Shown here: positions 8,329 to 17,700 of the stretch, piece after piece | How the letters are laid out: each line of letters begins with the position of its first letter | Numbering within the stretch: the first letter of the stretch is position 1 | Assembly (NCBI GenBank): GCA_002215645.1 | Contig: NGFI01000002.1 | Coordinates: 1 to 64,000 of the forward strand | Direction: 5' to 3' | From: Gemmatimonadetes bacterium 2013_60CM_65_52 | Lineage (GTDB): Bacteria; Gemmatimonadota; Gemmatimonadetes; Gemmatimonadales; Gemmatimonadaceae | Length of the DNA stretch: 64,000 nt | Position numbers and translations under genes: made by a program | Notes under the pieces: model-generated | The model's input: the letters and a program-made list of their open reading frames with translations, nothing else | The model's database searches: none | What the model was told of the DNA's origin: nothing

Positions 8329-10127
8329 CCGCAGACAACACCATCTACGCCATGGGATACGCCCGCGTCAGCACGGCAAAGCAGGCCGTCGAGAGTGAAA
8401 GCCTGGATATTCAAGCTGACCGCATCGAGCGGCACATTATCGGCCATGGCTGGACAGTCAAACCCATGGACGGTGTCCTCCAAGAACCTTTCACCGGCAC
8501 CACTGATGAGCGTCCGGTCTACCAGGAAGCCCTCCGATACATCAGGAAGAACCGAGGCACGATTCGCTATTTCGTGGTCATGACCATCGATCGTTTTTCA
8601 CGTGAAGGAGCATTCAAGTACCAGCAGATGAAGGCGGAGCTTGCTGCCGAAGGTGTCGAGCTCCGAGACATCAGCGGCGTGATTCAACCACGCGTGAACA
8701 GCCTCCAACATCTCGGGTTCAAGTACGGCTGGAGCGAAACAAGTCCGAGCGACGTCGGTGAGGTCGTGCTTGCCGAAACCGCGAGCCATGAACGCTCGCG
8801 GATTCTGACAAGGCTCGTCGAGGCCCAGATTAGGCTCACGCAAGGCGGCTACCACCTCGGGCCCGCGAACGACGGATACGTCGTCAAGCGAGTGTTTGTT
8901 GACGGGAAGAAGAAGCTGGCGCAGTTCCCAGATCCGGAGCGCGCCGAGTTCGTCCGTGTAATGTTCAGGATGCGAGCCGAAGGGACGACCTCAGATGAGG
9001 AGATCGTCAAGCATCTCAACGGCCTCGGGTTTCGTACGAAGCCGTTCAACAGGTGGAACCGAGCGAAGACGGTGGTCGTAGGGCACAAACCAGGGATGCC
9101 ACTCACGGTGAAGCACTTTCAGTGTCTCATCCAACGGCCGGCCTATTGCGGCATCACCGTCCGCAGATGGACGCACGGAAAGGCTGTTCGGGCAAGGGGC
9201 GGAGAGGCACTGATTCCAATCGCACAGTTCAACGCTGCCAACCGTGGAAGGGTGTTCATCGAAGAACACGAGGATGGCTCCGTGCGCATCTCCTATAACC
9301 ACATGCCGAGCCGGCAACCTCCCAAACGGCACAAGTTCTCGCTACGCTGGCCGCTCAAGAATGTCGTTGCGTGCCCACGCTGCAGAAAACCACTCTTCGC
9401 AAGTGCGAGTCGTGGCAAATCTGGGCACTACTTCACCGCCTATCACTGCTCGCGGGGACACGCGCGATACAGTGTACCGCAAGCCAAGCTTGAGCAGGCT
9501 TTCTCGACCTTCGTGGCGACATTGCACTTCGAGCCGAAGTTCTTCGCCTGTTTTGAAACGCTGCTCGTCGATGCCTTTCACGACGCCCAAGCGCAGTGGA
9601 CGAACGAGAGGCGGACAAGTGCATCAAAGATCGCCACGCTCGAAGAGCGCAAGACCCAATTGGCTCTGGCCTTTGCCGAGACCACATCGGCGAGCGTTCG
9701 AAAGGTGCTCGAACAACAGGTGACCGCTCTAGACGATTCCATTTCAGAGGTGGGGCAGCAGCACCAAGCATTCGGCTCCGCTGAGGGTGACGTCCAGACC
9801 TTCCTCACCTATGCCAGAACGCTATTGGAACACCCCCAAAAGATCCTTGACAACATTGAGCATCTTCGAGAACAGCTTGCGATTTATGGTCTGTTCTTCG
9901 AGCGTCCACCGACCTTCGATGATATCGTGTTTGGAACACCCCTCCTACGGCTAACCTTCGCCCTCTCCCGCCAGGTCGCCATGCAACAATCTCGGGCTGT
10001 GCACAGACAAAGTCTGGATTGGAACACTCTACACCAAGAGATCGAGCGGTGGAAGGAAGCGGAGTGGGCCATTGATGCAATCCTGAGGAGACTTCATCTA
10101 CAGGACTCCGCGTTTGCAGCGGCCTGA
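8325..10127 (+). CDS. Large serine recombinase (site-specific integrase)
   Basis: 600 aa. The N-terminal resolvase domain carries YARVSTAKQAVESESLDIQ (nucleophilic Ser at about residue 11), the TIDRFSREGAFKY segment and the DVGEVVLAETASHERSRILTR helix. The recombinase domain follows (GYVVKRVFVDG, then AYCGITVRRW). A zinc-ribbon region comes next with CPRCRKPLF and YHCSRGH at about residues 350-380. A coiled-coil region (residues about 415-500) precedes the C-terminus. All catalytic-domain parts are present, so it appears intact. It should integrate or excise DNA at short att sites and is the likely driver of the island. Its last about 42 codons plus downstream DNA are duplicated at 13.55 kb. 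Confidence 0.92.
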   Translation: MTADNTIYAMGYARVSTAKQAVESESLDIQADRIERHIIGHGWTVKPMDGVLQEPFTGTTDERPVYQEALRYIRKNRGTIRYFVVMTIDRFSREGAFKYQQMKAELAAEGVELRDISGVIQPRVNSLQHLGFKYGWSETSPSDVGEVVLAETASHERSRILTRLVEAQIRLTQGGYHLGPANDGYVVKRVFVDGKKKLAQFPDPERAEFVRVMFRMRAEGTTSDEEIVKHLNGLGFRTKPFNRWNRAKTVVVGHKPGMPLTVKHFQCLIQRPAYCGITVRRWTHGKAVRARGGEALIPIAQFNAANRGRVFIEEHEDGSVRISYNHMPSRQPPKRHKFSLRWPLKNVVACPRCRKPLFASASRGKSGHYFTAYHCSRGHARYSVPQAKLEQAFSTFVATLHFEPKFFACFETLLVDAFHDAQAQWTNERRTSASKIATLEERKTQLALAFAETTSASVRKVLEQQVTALDDSISEVGQQHQAFGSAEGDVQTFLTYARTLLEHPQKILDNIEHLREQLAIYGLFFERPPTFDDIVFGTPLLRLTFALSRQVAMQQSRAVHRQSLDWNTLHQEIERWKEAEWAIDAILRRLHLQDSAFAAA

Positions 10128-10167
10128 TGCCCATCGACCACCCCGCACAACGTCCCTGACATCCCCA
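10005..10167 (+). repeat. Recombinase 3' end and flank, duplicated at 13.55 kb
   Basis: The last 42 codons of the recombinase and about 40 bases after its stop recur at 13553-13722 in the same orientation, with substitutions in the first part and near identity from CTACAGGACTCCGCGTTTGC onward. The two copies bracket the 10.2-13.5 kb cargo. Confidence 0.85.
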
Positions 10168-10180
10168 TGTCTACCATCAC
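10148..10180 (+). repeat. Att-like repeat, copy 3
   Basis: CAACGTCCCTGACATCCCCA followed by TGTCTACCATCAC, 20 bases after the recombinase stop. The copy at 13953-13987 shares TCCCCATGTCTACCA. A position immediately downstream of a recombinase gene is what an att half-site would show. Confidence 0.5.
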
Positions 10181-10233
10181 TCCCAGCTACTCGCGGATCG
10201 ACAACGGGATCGTGTGGCAGTTTGGAGACAAGG

Positions 10234-10242
10234 TGATATCCT
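10234..10242 (+). promoter_or_regulatory. Extended -10-like box 6 nt before the DUF4238 ATG
   Basis: TGATATCCT (TGn plus TATCCT) with exactly 6 bases to the ATG at 10249. This fits a leaderless transcript; no ribosome site is present. Confidence 0.4.
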
Positions 10243-10248
10243 GTCATC

Positions 10249-11462
10249 ATGTCCAATCACTTCAGACACAACCATTACGTGCCGGAATGGTACCAGAAAG
10301 GATTCATCCTTCCGAACCAAAAGGATAACGAGCTTTTCTACCTAGACTCGAGCCCAGGTTTCTTTGTAGATGGCGTGCCATCATTCATCCGAAGCGCTCC
10401 GTCAAACGGCAGGGTTTTCGGCATTGCTTTGCCGACACTGACCTCTACACTCGCTCCTTTGGCGGCGTGCCTTCTACGGAAATCGAACGGCTATTCTTCG
10501 GCACAATAGACAACAACGGGAAAAGAGCTGTTACCGCATTCAGTTTTTTTGATCATCAATCCTTTGATCAGGATCACTTTCGTCACCTGATGTTGTACAT
10601 GAGTACACAGAAGCTTCGCACCCCAAAAGGACTCGGTTGGCTAGCCGACCAACTGACAACGACGGATCACCACCGCGTGCTCGCGGCTCTGCTCCGCTTC
10701 CAGCAGATACACTGTGCCATTTGGACGGAAGCAGTCTGGCAAATTGCGGACGCGTCGCAGAGCGATACCAAATTCATCATCTCTGATCACCCGGTCACCG
10801 TCTACAATCGTACGTGTGGGCCGGGCTCCGGTTGGTGCCGTGGAAATAGCGATCCTGACATCAGTCAGAATGGGACACATACCTACTTTCCGCTTTCCTG
10901 GGACAAGGTTCTTATCCTGACGAACCTTTCGTGGGTGAGAAACCCATATCAAAAGGCCATCGCACTGCGTCCAAATGCAAACCCCTGGCGAAATGCGATC
11001 ATCAACTTCACCGAGATTCAGATACTTCGCCATCTTTCAGAAGACGAGGTTCTGCAAATCAATTTCATTACAAAGGCACGCTCTCTGCGATATATCGCCG
11101 CGGCGAAGGAAGAATGGCTGTATCCTGAACGCTTTGTTTCAAAATCAGATTGGGCGAAGTATGGCAACGGTTACTTATTCATGCCGGATCCGCGCTCAAT
11201 CCACCTTGGTGGAACAGTCATGTGGGGAGGCGGGCCCGGTCCTGGAGGCGCAGTGGACACCTACGGACGTCCGCCATGGGATCCCGATTTCGAAAAGGAA
11301 GGCACGAGCGAAGGCGAGACTCTTCAGCGCTTCCAAGGGGAGTTCGCACACATGGTTGGCCCTGATCGGCGAGGACGCGGGTTCAGCTTTGGCCAACTAG
11401 ATAAGGAGCGTGACAGCGACGACTACCACGCCTACCACCTAGGGCTGTTCAAGAAGAAATAA
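10249..11462 (+). pseudogene. DUF4238 protein gene with an internal frameshift
   Basis: The first frame (10249-10509) opens MSNHFRHNHYVPEWYQKGFI, a typical DUF4238 start (HYVPxxYxxxF). Family-like sequence then continues in another frame, read from about 10383 as KRSVKRQGFRHCFADTDLYT and on to FGTIDNNGKRAV, through to the stop at 11462. The change requires loss of one base (or gain of two) near 10375-10385. The second half includes the KFIISDHPVTVYN motif expected of the family (SDxPV). A Gly/Pro-rich segment lies near residue 320. DUF4238 proteins are uncharacterised and often seen in defence islands. A sequencing error, a genuine mutation or recoding could explain the break; there is no obvious slippery run. 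Confidence 0.75.
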
Positions 11463-11556
11463 GCTCGACCCTATCACAAGGGTTGTGGACACGTCGGCAC
11501 ATCATGCCGCTTCAGACGACGTGCCAACTAGCTAGCATCGGACCGGCTGCTTGGCA

Positions 11557-11562
11557 TATAAT
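11557..11562 (+). promoter_or_regulatory. Consensus -10 box for a leaderless gene
   Basis: TATAAT ends 6 bases before the ATG at 11569, placing the expected transcription start on the start codon itself. No TTGACA-like -35 box is found at normal spacing. Confidence 0.5.
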
Positions 11563-11568
11563 GCCCCA

Positions 11569-12510
11569 ATGAAACGCGCTCTTTTGCTACTGAGGGCAGC
11601 TAACGCTTCACGCGAGTCCAAGTACCTTGACTTCAAGGGGCATCTTGATGTCTCCTCGCACGGTGAATGGTGCGAGGTAATCAAGGACATAGTTGCGATA
11701 GCCAATTCCGGCGGCGGCATCGTGCTATTCGGCGTTGGCAATGACGGGACTCCTACGGAATACGATGCACAACCCTTACGCCGCTTTGACCCGGCGAAGA
11801 TCACGGACAAACTCGCTCAATATACTGGCCGCCAATTCGCTGATTTTGACATAGTTGAGGTTCGCCGTGCTGGTGGTCACGTGGTGCCCGCTCTCCTGGT
11901 TGACGATGCGGGAGTGCCGATGGTCTTTCTGAAGGCCGGTACCTACCTGCACACGAACGGCAAAGAGAAGAATGCCTTTCACAACGGGACCATATATGTT
12001 CGTCACGGGGCCAAGAGTGAACCGGCAGTCCAGGACGACATCGATACAATGATTGCTCGCGAAGTCGCGAAGCAGCGCAAAGCATGGCTTCACAACGTCC
12101 GCAAAGTCGTAGCGGCATCTCCCGATCAAGACGTCGTACTAGTCGCGCGCTCAGCCAGTGGAGCAACCGCCATCGGACCTTCCGTCGGCCGTATCGTCAA
12201 TACGTCGGATGCGCCGGGTGTATATCCGATGGATGCGGACGTCACGTGGCCGTATCGAAGCAAGGAGATACTAAAGCGATTGAATGACGCGCTCGGTGTT
12301 GTGCCTAAACTCAATCTCTTCGATTTGCAGGCCATTCGCGGCGTCTATAACCTTCAAAAGACCCGTCCTGACTTTGTGTATCGGCCGTTTATCAATGCAT
12401 CGCCCCAGTATTCTGACGCATTCCTACAATGGCTTGTCGACCAGTACAAAACAGATCCGCACTTCTTTGAGACTACCCGTCACAAGTTCAAGACTGATGG
12501 GAAGATTTAA
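11569..12510 (+). CDS. AlbA_2/Schlafen-like putative DNA-binding protein
   Basis: About 313 aa from the ATG at 11569 (a TTG at 11551 is less likely because it overlaps the -10 box). Residues about 15-150 form the AlbA_2/Schlafen-type domain: ESKYLDFKG (the conserved Glu and Lys), EVIKDIVAIANSGGGIVLFGV (the IANSxGG signature) and later GTIYVRHGAKSEPA. The C-terminal half is not recognised. Family members bind nucleic acid, and some carry RNase activity or act as defence or regulatory factors. It is followed 48 bases later by a Lit-like peptidase gene, and both lie between the two recombinase 3'-end copies, so they probably moved as one cassette. Confidence 0.75.
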   Translation: MKRALLLLRAANASRESKYLDFKGHLDVSSHGEWCEVIKDIVAIANSGGGIVLFGVGNDGTPTEYDAQPLRRFDPAKITDKLAQYTGRQFADFDIVEVRRAGGHVVPALLVDDAGVPMVFLKAGTYLHTNGKEKNAFHNGTIYVRHGAKSEPAVQDDIDTMIAREVAKQRKAWLHNVRKVVAASPDQDVVLVARSASGATAIGPSVGRIVNTSDAPGVYPMDADVTWPYRSKEILKRLNDALGVVPKLNLFDLQAIRGVYNLQKTRPDFVYRPFINASPQYSDAFLQWLVDQYKTDPHFFETTRHKFKTDGKI

Positions 12511-12558
12511 CGGTTCTAGGCTGGCACGTTACTCGTTCCCTCGGTTATAGGCGCTCCC

Positions 12559-13491
12559 GTGGCAAGTGCATTGGTCGTGAATTTCCCATGGGCATCGAAG
12601 TCGCCGATCGCTCATCTGCTACCCAGCATCGGCCCTGCAATAGAGCGCATCGCTCCGGAACGCGTCGCCGAACTTGAGCGCATTACGTGCGGGGTGCAGC
12701 TGCAAATCACTGATACTCCGAGATGGATTTGTCAGGCGTCGCCAGGCTGGAAGCTGATTCAACTAAGTACACGTGTCATAGAAGTTGCATGGGCCTTTGC
12801 CTACGCTTATTTCGTTCTCTATAAGTGCGTTTTTGAAGGTACACAGCCAACGAAGGACGTCGTAGATCTTTCCGCGAGAATGGATGTCCAGCCTGCGCTG
12901 CGATTGCTAGAATGGGCCTTGGATGAGTTGATCGTAGGGCCTGGACACAACTGGCCGGCCGACGTACCGTCGCCCTCAGACCCGCCCTTGTTTGCCTCGC
13001 GTGAACATGTCGCGGATGAGATCGCGCTTTGTGCCGTGGGATTCTTTCTCCACCACGAGCTGGCACACACATATCTGACGCTTTCTGTTGGAGCAACGGC
13101 TATCGAGCACGAACGCGCATGTGATGCAGCTGCGGCTGAGTGGATTCTTGGAGCCGATGGGATCACAGACTTGGAGATGCAGAAACGTGGTCTGGGCGTG
13201 GCTGTGGCGCTATTGCTCATCACTGCCAAAGGCGTGCACAGTGGCCAACACGACGACGTGACTCATCCGATCGATTTTGAAAGGCTCGTCGATATACTTC
13301 TTGCGAAGGTGCCTCGCGAGCAACGTGCTGTTTGGGGAATGGTTGCTGGCGTCTTGTCACTGCATATGACCCGTCGCGACATCCTGCCTCCTGACGGCCA
13401 CTTTGACGATTTTGTGGATGCAGTTCTGTCACAGCGTGAGGTTCTCCGCGCTCACCTTCTAGACAGTTCCACCAATACCACAAAGCCCTGA
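12559..13491 (+). CDS. Zinc metallopeptidase, Lit/U49-like
   Basis: 310 aa with a GTG start. The central motif HHELAH (HExxH; residues about 165-170) and, some 20 residues on, EHERACDAAAAEW supply two His plus a distal acidic ligand of a gluzincin-type zinc site. Overall length and mid-protein location resemble peptidase family U49 (E. coli Lit, a phage-exclusion protease that cleaves EF-Tu), but the match rests on motif and size only. No signal peptide, so it should act in the cytoplasm. It sits behind the Schlafen-like gene in the mobile cargo cassette; I infer a possible abortive-infection role. Confidence 0.6.
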   Translation: MASALVVNFPWASKSPIAHLLPSIGPAIERIAPERVAELERITCGVQLQITDTPRWICQASPGWKLIQLSTRVIEVAWAFAYAYFVLYKCVFEGTQPTKDVVDLSARMDVQPALRLLEWALDELIVGPGHNWPADVPSPSDPPLFASREHVADEIALCAVGFFLHHELAHTYLTLSVGATAIEHERACDAAAAEWILGADGITDLEMQKRGLGVAVALLLITAKGVHSGQHDDVTHPIDFERLVDILLAKVPREQRAVWGMVAGVLSLHMTRRDILPPDGHFDDFVDAVLSQREVLRAHLLDSSTNTTKP

Positions 13492-13552
13492 GAGCTCAGG
13501 GCTCCTGTCATCTAAAGTGCTCTTGCTGCCACAGCCGGCATGAACGGCAGGG

Positions 13553-13681
13553 GTGCACAGACAAAGCCTGGATTGGAATACTCTATACCAAGAACTCGAG
13601 CTTTGGAAGGACGCGGAGTGGGCCATTGATGCGATCCTAAAGAGACGTCATCTACAGGACTCCGCGTTTGCAGCGGCCTGA
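13553..13681 (+). pseudogene. C-terminal remnant of a second serine recombinase
   Basis: Encodes 42 residues (VHRQSLDWNTLYQELELWKD and so on, ending HLQDSAFAAA) aligned end to end with the C-terminus of the recombinase at 8325-10127, with about eight substitutions. The body of the gene is missing. The remnant is followed by the same flank and att-like repeat as the intact copy. It shows that a related element once ended here. Confidence 0.88.
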
Positions 13682-13701
13682 TGCCCATCGACCACCCCGC
13701 A

Positions 13702-13730
13702 CAACGTCCCCGACATCCCCACATCCTTCT
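13702..13730 (+). repeat. Att-like repeat, copy 4
   Basis: CAACGTCCCCGACATCCCCA followed by CATCCTTCT, in the same relative position to the recombinase remnant as copy 3 is to the intact recombinase. Confidence 0.5.
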
Positions 13731-13805
13731 GAAATCCACGATTGCCGCTCAACTGCGCCGTAGCGCTCTCGGGGACATGGCAAGACGTTGCGGGGACTTC
13801 ATTGA

Positions 13806-13946
13806 GAAGACACAACCCGCCAGTGCACGGCGATCGAGGTGGACCTCAGCGGAATTAGTTCGAACCAATTGTCTGAGTACTTCAATGATTTGATTGTATT
13901 AGATCGGGTGGCGAGAGACGACGTGGTGATGGATAAACCGGCTTGA
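13806..13946 (+). pseudogene. Gene fragment (C-terminus of an unknown protein)
   Basis: An open frame without a start codon reads ...TAIEVDLSGISSNQLSEYFN then DLIVLDRVARDDVVMDKPA and a stop. Composition is that of a real protein (amphipathic helix, acidic end), and it is trapped between att-like copies 4 and 5. It is probably cargo debris. Family not recognised. Confidence 0.4.
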
Positions 13947-13952
13947 CCCGTA

Positions 13953-13987
13953 CAACGTCCCCAACGTCCCCATGTCTACCACGATCG
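13953..13987 (+). repeat. Att-like repeat, copy 5
   Basis: CAACGTCCCCAACGTCCCCA followed by TGTCTACCACGATCG; it shares its right half with copy 3 (TCCCCATGTCTACCA). It marks a further cassette border before the 14085 gene. Confidence 0.5.
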
Positions 13988-14015
13988 CGACTGTCTCACG
14001 CCCTCAGTAAGTTTC

Positions 14016-14024
14016 TGATATACT
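14016..14024 (+). promoter_or_regulatory. Extended -10 box upstream of the 14085 gene
   Basis: TGATATACT (TGn plus TATACT) about 60 bases before the ATG at 14085. The -35 region is poor, as expected for an extended -10 promoter. Confidence 0.4.
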
Positions 14025-14084
14025 CAGCACAACCGACTGACCGCACCGTGTCACAAATGTTCCCGCCAACACCACACATGTTTT

Positions 14085-14768
14085 ATGGCACATCTCTCTG
14101 ACGATCACCGGCGGCTGATTGAGCTAGAAGAACAATACCGCCATGACATTAGGCAACAGCTAGAGTCCGAGGGCAAGTTCTCCGGTGGTCGCTCACAGCG
14201 CCTCCTAGAGTTTTTCAATTCGGCATTGGGGCTCTTCCTACTTTCCACCGTATTTGTCAGCGCCTTCTCCGCAGTGTTTACATGGGCCATAGCGGCACAT
14301 CACACAGCAACCGAACGCCGCGAACGCCAGCGGCATCTCACGGTCGAGGTTTCCAGTCGCATTAACGAACTAGGCATCCTCACGACGCCGTTTCCGGCGC
14401 AGTACCGGGACGTACTCAAGACTGCGTTCTTCGGCTTCCACGCAGGGGACACCCAGAACCCGTCGTGGAAGCTCTACTATGCGCCGATATTCCCCGAGTA
14501 TCGCGAACGTAGTTTGTACTCTTTGCTCTGGGAGCTTGAGGACTTGACCAAAAAGGAGGACCGACCTGCCATTCGCCTGCTGCTAAGCCAGGTTCGTCCC
14601 GCATCAGCGTATCTCGACCGCCTCATTTTGCAGACCGCGCCGCCGCCGCCCCACTCCGCGGACAAAGAGGTCCGTGAATTCTATGTACTCACGCCTAGCG
14701 ATCAGGACAGCGTCCGACGCCATCTCAATGTACTTGCGCACTTCGTGCAGACGCACCGCTCGCAGTAG
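14085..14768 (+). CDS. Single-pass membrane protein of unknown function
   Basis: 227 aa. An N-terminal charged helix (LIELEEQYRHDIRQQLESEG) precedes one hydrophobic segment at residues about 45-70 (ALGLFLLSTVFVSAFSAVFT), followed by a cytoplasmic or periplasmic domain of about 150 residues with no known motif. This arrangement (short coiled N-terminus, one membrane helix, helical tail) is common in hypothetical proteins of genomic islands. Its 3' end overlaps the 3' end of the convergent glycosyltransferase gene by 44 bases. Confidence 0.65.
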   Translation: MAHLSDDHRRLIELEEQYRHDIRQQLESEGKFSGGRSQRLLEFFNSALGLFLLSTVFVSAFSAVFTWAIAAHHTATERRERQRHLTVEVSSRINELGILTTPFPAQYRDVLKTAFFGFHAGDTQNPSWKLYYAPIFPEYRERSLYSLLWELEDLTKKEDRPAIRLLLSQVRPASAYLDRLILQTAPPPPHSADKEVREFYVLTPSDQDSVRRHLNVLAHFVQTHRSQ

Positions 14769-17700
14769 AATCCAACATCCGCTCGCGTAACGACACGAAT
14801 GTTGACAGGCTGCACGCGTTCAGCCCACCAGCCCTAATAGTACTCAGTAGCCACTTCGTCGTAGTCAGCATGTCCTGCGGCTCCATTGCACCATCATGGA
14901 GAAGCACCACTTGGCCGGCTAAGCCAGCCACCGCAACTCGCCGCACCTGATCCCGCCACCCGTTCTGAGACCAATCGCGCGTCGACACTGTCCACAAGAT
15001 GGGCTCCAGCTCAGCCTCGCGCGCGGCTGCCCGCACATGCGGCATCAGGCAGCCATAGGCGGGGCGCAGGAAGCGAGGCCACGTACCGGTAATTGCGCTG
15101 ATTACACTCGCCGTGTGTCGATATTCTTCGCTCAAGGTACCAGCGTCTGTTGAGCTGGGGTCGCGGTGCGACCATCCATGAACGCCGATTTCGTGCCCTG
15201 CCTCTACGATACTCCGAATGAGATCAGGATTTGCCTGGGCACACTCTCCAAGAACAAAAAAGGTGGCACGTGCGCCATGATCCTCCAATAATCTCAGCAC
15301 TTCAGCGGTCACTCTCGGGCGAGGTCCGTCGTCGAAAGTCAATGCGACCAGGCAGCCAGCAGACCAGGGGGAGCGCCGCTTAGCTTGGCTCGCCATCTCT
15401 CCTTGGAAGAACTCATGACCTGGTGGCCGTTCCTGGAGCGGCCTCTCGTTCAAATCGGCGACAAGATCGCCATGATGATGTCCAAAGGCTCGCCTGGCCG
15501 CGCAATCGGCTCTCCGTCGACCGAGAGTGCGTGTGTGCATCTGATGATATGTCTCGCACTCAAGCGCAACTATCAGGCGTGCGCTTGCCGCCCGAGCTCG
15601 CACTGCTATGTCCCAATCCTCGGCCGACTTCAGCCTCTCGTCGAAGCCGCGCAACAAACGAAACAATTTGCCGGGCATCGATAGGTTCGCGGCGCCCATT
15701 CTGAGCCATGCGTGTGGGCACGGAGTTAGATCCGTGCCATACTTTAAATAGAAGGCAGCCCATCGCAACTGACCGTTATCAACAAACGTTAGATCTCGCA
15801 GACTTCGGTGCACATTCTGCGTTGTTGCATCGGCAAATACAATATCCTCGCCCAGCGCTATGCGCGAAGCAACGTCACTAAATCGTTCCTGAGTCTCTAT
15901 GACAGTGAGGAGACGCTCGAGCCATGCCCCCCGCACCTCTGAGGCTGCCAAGTGAGTAGCGACCCGCCGGCCGAACGGCCCCCCAACAACAATCGCCTGT
16001 GCTCCACACACCTGATGATAGTACTCGTGGACGCCCATGACATCCGGCGGCACTATGTGATCACCGTCCGCGAACATCAGATGTGAGTGACACGCGAGTG
16101 CAGCTCCCCAGTTTCGCGCGGCGGCCGGGCCGCGAGCTTTGGGAAGCGTGACAAGCTTCACCCGCTGGCCAGTGGTCACTCCGCCCATTACATGGAGTAA
16201 CTCGCCAAAGATGGTTTCCACACCCAAGGATGGTCTCGAGCCATCATCAACAACGATCATTTCTGACTCGGAGGTGAGCCAGTCACTCTCTAGCCATGAC
16301 CGCAAGGTCGTCCCAAGGAGCTCCCTGTGATTCCGTGCAACGAGAATCACGCTCCACGGTAGCTTCGGCGGCGTCGAGCGTCGTGTCACCAATTCACCCT
16401 TTAGATGTCGACCGCGTACAGTGACTGACAGGGAACAACCGAGTCGACTCGCTTCTGTCACCAGAATTGCCAACTTAGCTTGCATAGCTTCTGGAGCTGT
16501 GCTGAGCGTCCCGGGTCGTCGACGCACGTGGTAAAGCCACACATTCACGTGATGTAGTGTGTGCCGTCGCGCGAGACGTCCCAGCATCCAGCGGTCCTCA
16601 TAGTAGCGCCCACCCGCCGCGTCATCCGTACACCATCCACCCAACTCGCGAAGAGCTTCCACGCGGTAGATTCTCGGTACCTGCGGCACGGACGCCTCGA
16701 AGACATCTTGTGGCGCTGACACGATGGGAGCCCTCGCTCGCACTACGGAGCCGTCCGGCTCGTGAATGATTGGATTCGCGTAGGCCGCTGCCGCCTCCGG
16801 GTGTTGCTCCATCGCCGAGACCATCTGCTCGAGCGCCGTTCTATCAAGCCAATCGTCCGCGTCGAGCTGCAATATCAATGGCGCCGCTACAATACCGAGT
16901 GCACGGTTCAGCGCTCGCGCCTGTCCCACGTTCTCACTTATGGTGATTAGGCGCACATGCGGCGCGCTCGCATAGCGGCGCGCGATTGACGGCGTGCGGT
17001 CTGTAGAGCCATCATCGACCACGATTAGCTCGAATGCCTGCATCGTTTGCGTCAAGACTGAGTCGATTGCCTGCGCAATCGTCTCTTCTGCGTTAAACGC
17101 GGGGATCACGACTGCAACACACGGCGCAGCCGCGTCGGGCATCAAAACAGAGAAGTCCCAGCAGTTGCGATCGAGGCGTAGGTAGAACTGGCGCGTTGAG
17201 CGACATTCTCTACGAATGTGAGGCACGTAATCTAGAATGGGCGTAAGTATTGCCTCGGGCGTGCCGGGCGGGCATATCAGGGCCGAGCCAATTCGGCTGC
17301 CTGGCAAGCCACGAGTCAGGCGCTTGAACCTGTTGCGGGATTCCCTAAGCACACGCTCAAAGGAGCGCTCGCAAAGTTGAATGCGTTGACGCGCGACGTC
17401 CGAAAGCTCTGGAAATTGTGCGGCAAGTTGTCGCCAGCCTTCCGCTTGCTCAAGCCGACTGGCAGCTACCCGCGGATGCTCAATATGAATGACGGCGCAC
17501 TCAGCGTCATAAATGAATTGGACACCTCGCCGTGATAGACGGTAAGCGAACTCCATGTCGTGACATCGGAATCCTGTCTCGTTGAATCCCGCCACTCCTT
17601 CGAATAGCTGGCGCGATACTGACACATTTGCGCTGTAGAAATCCTCGAAGGTAGCCTGCTCCGGCGTAATGGCGGCGCGCCAATCCTTGATCGCCGCACC

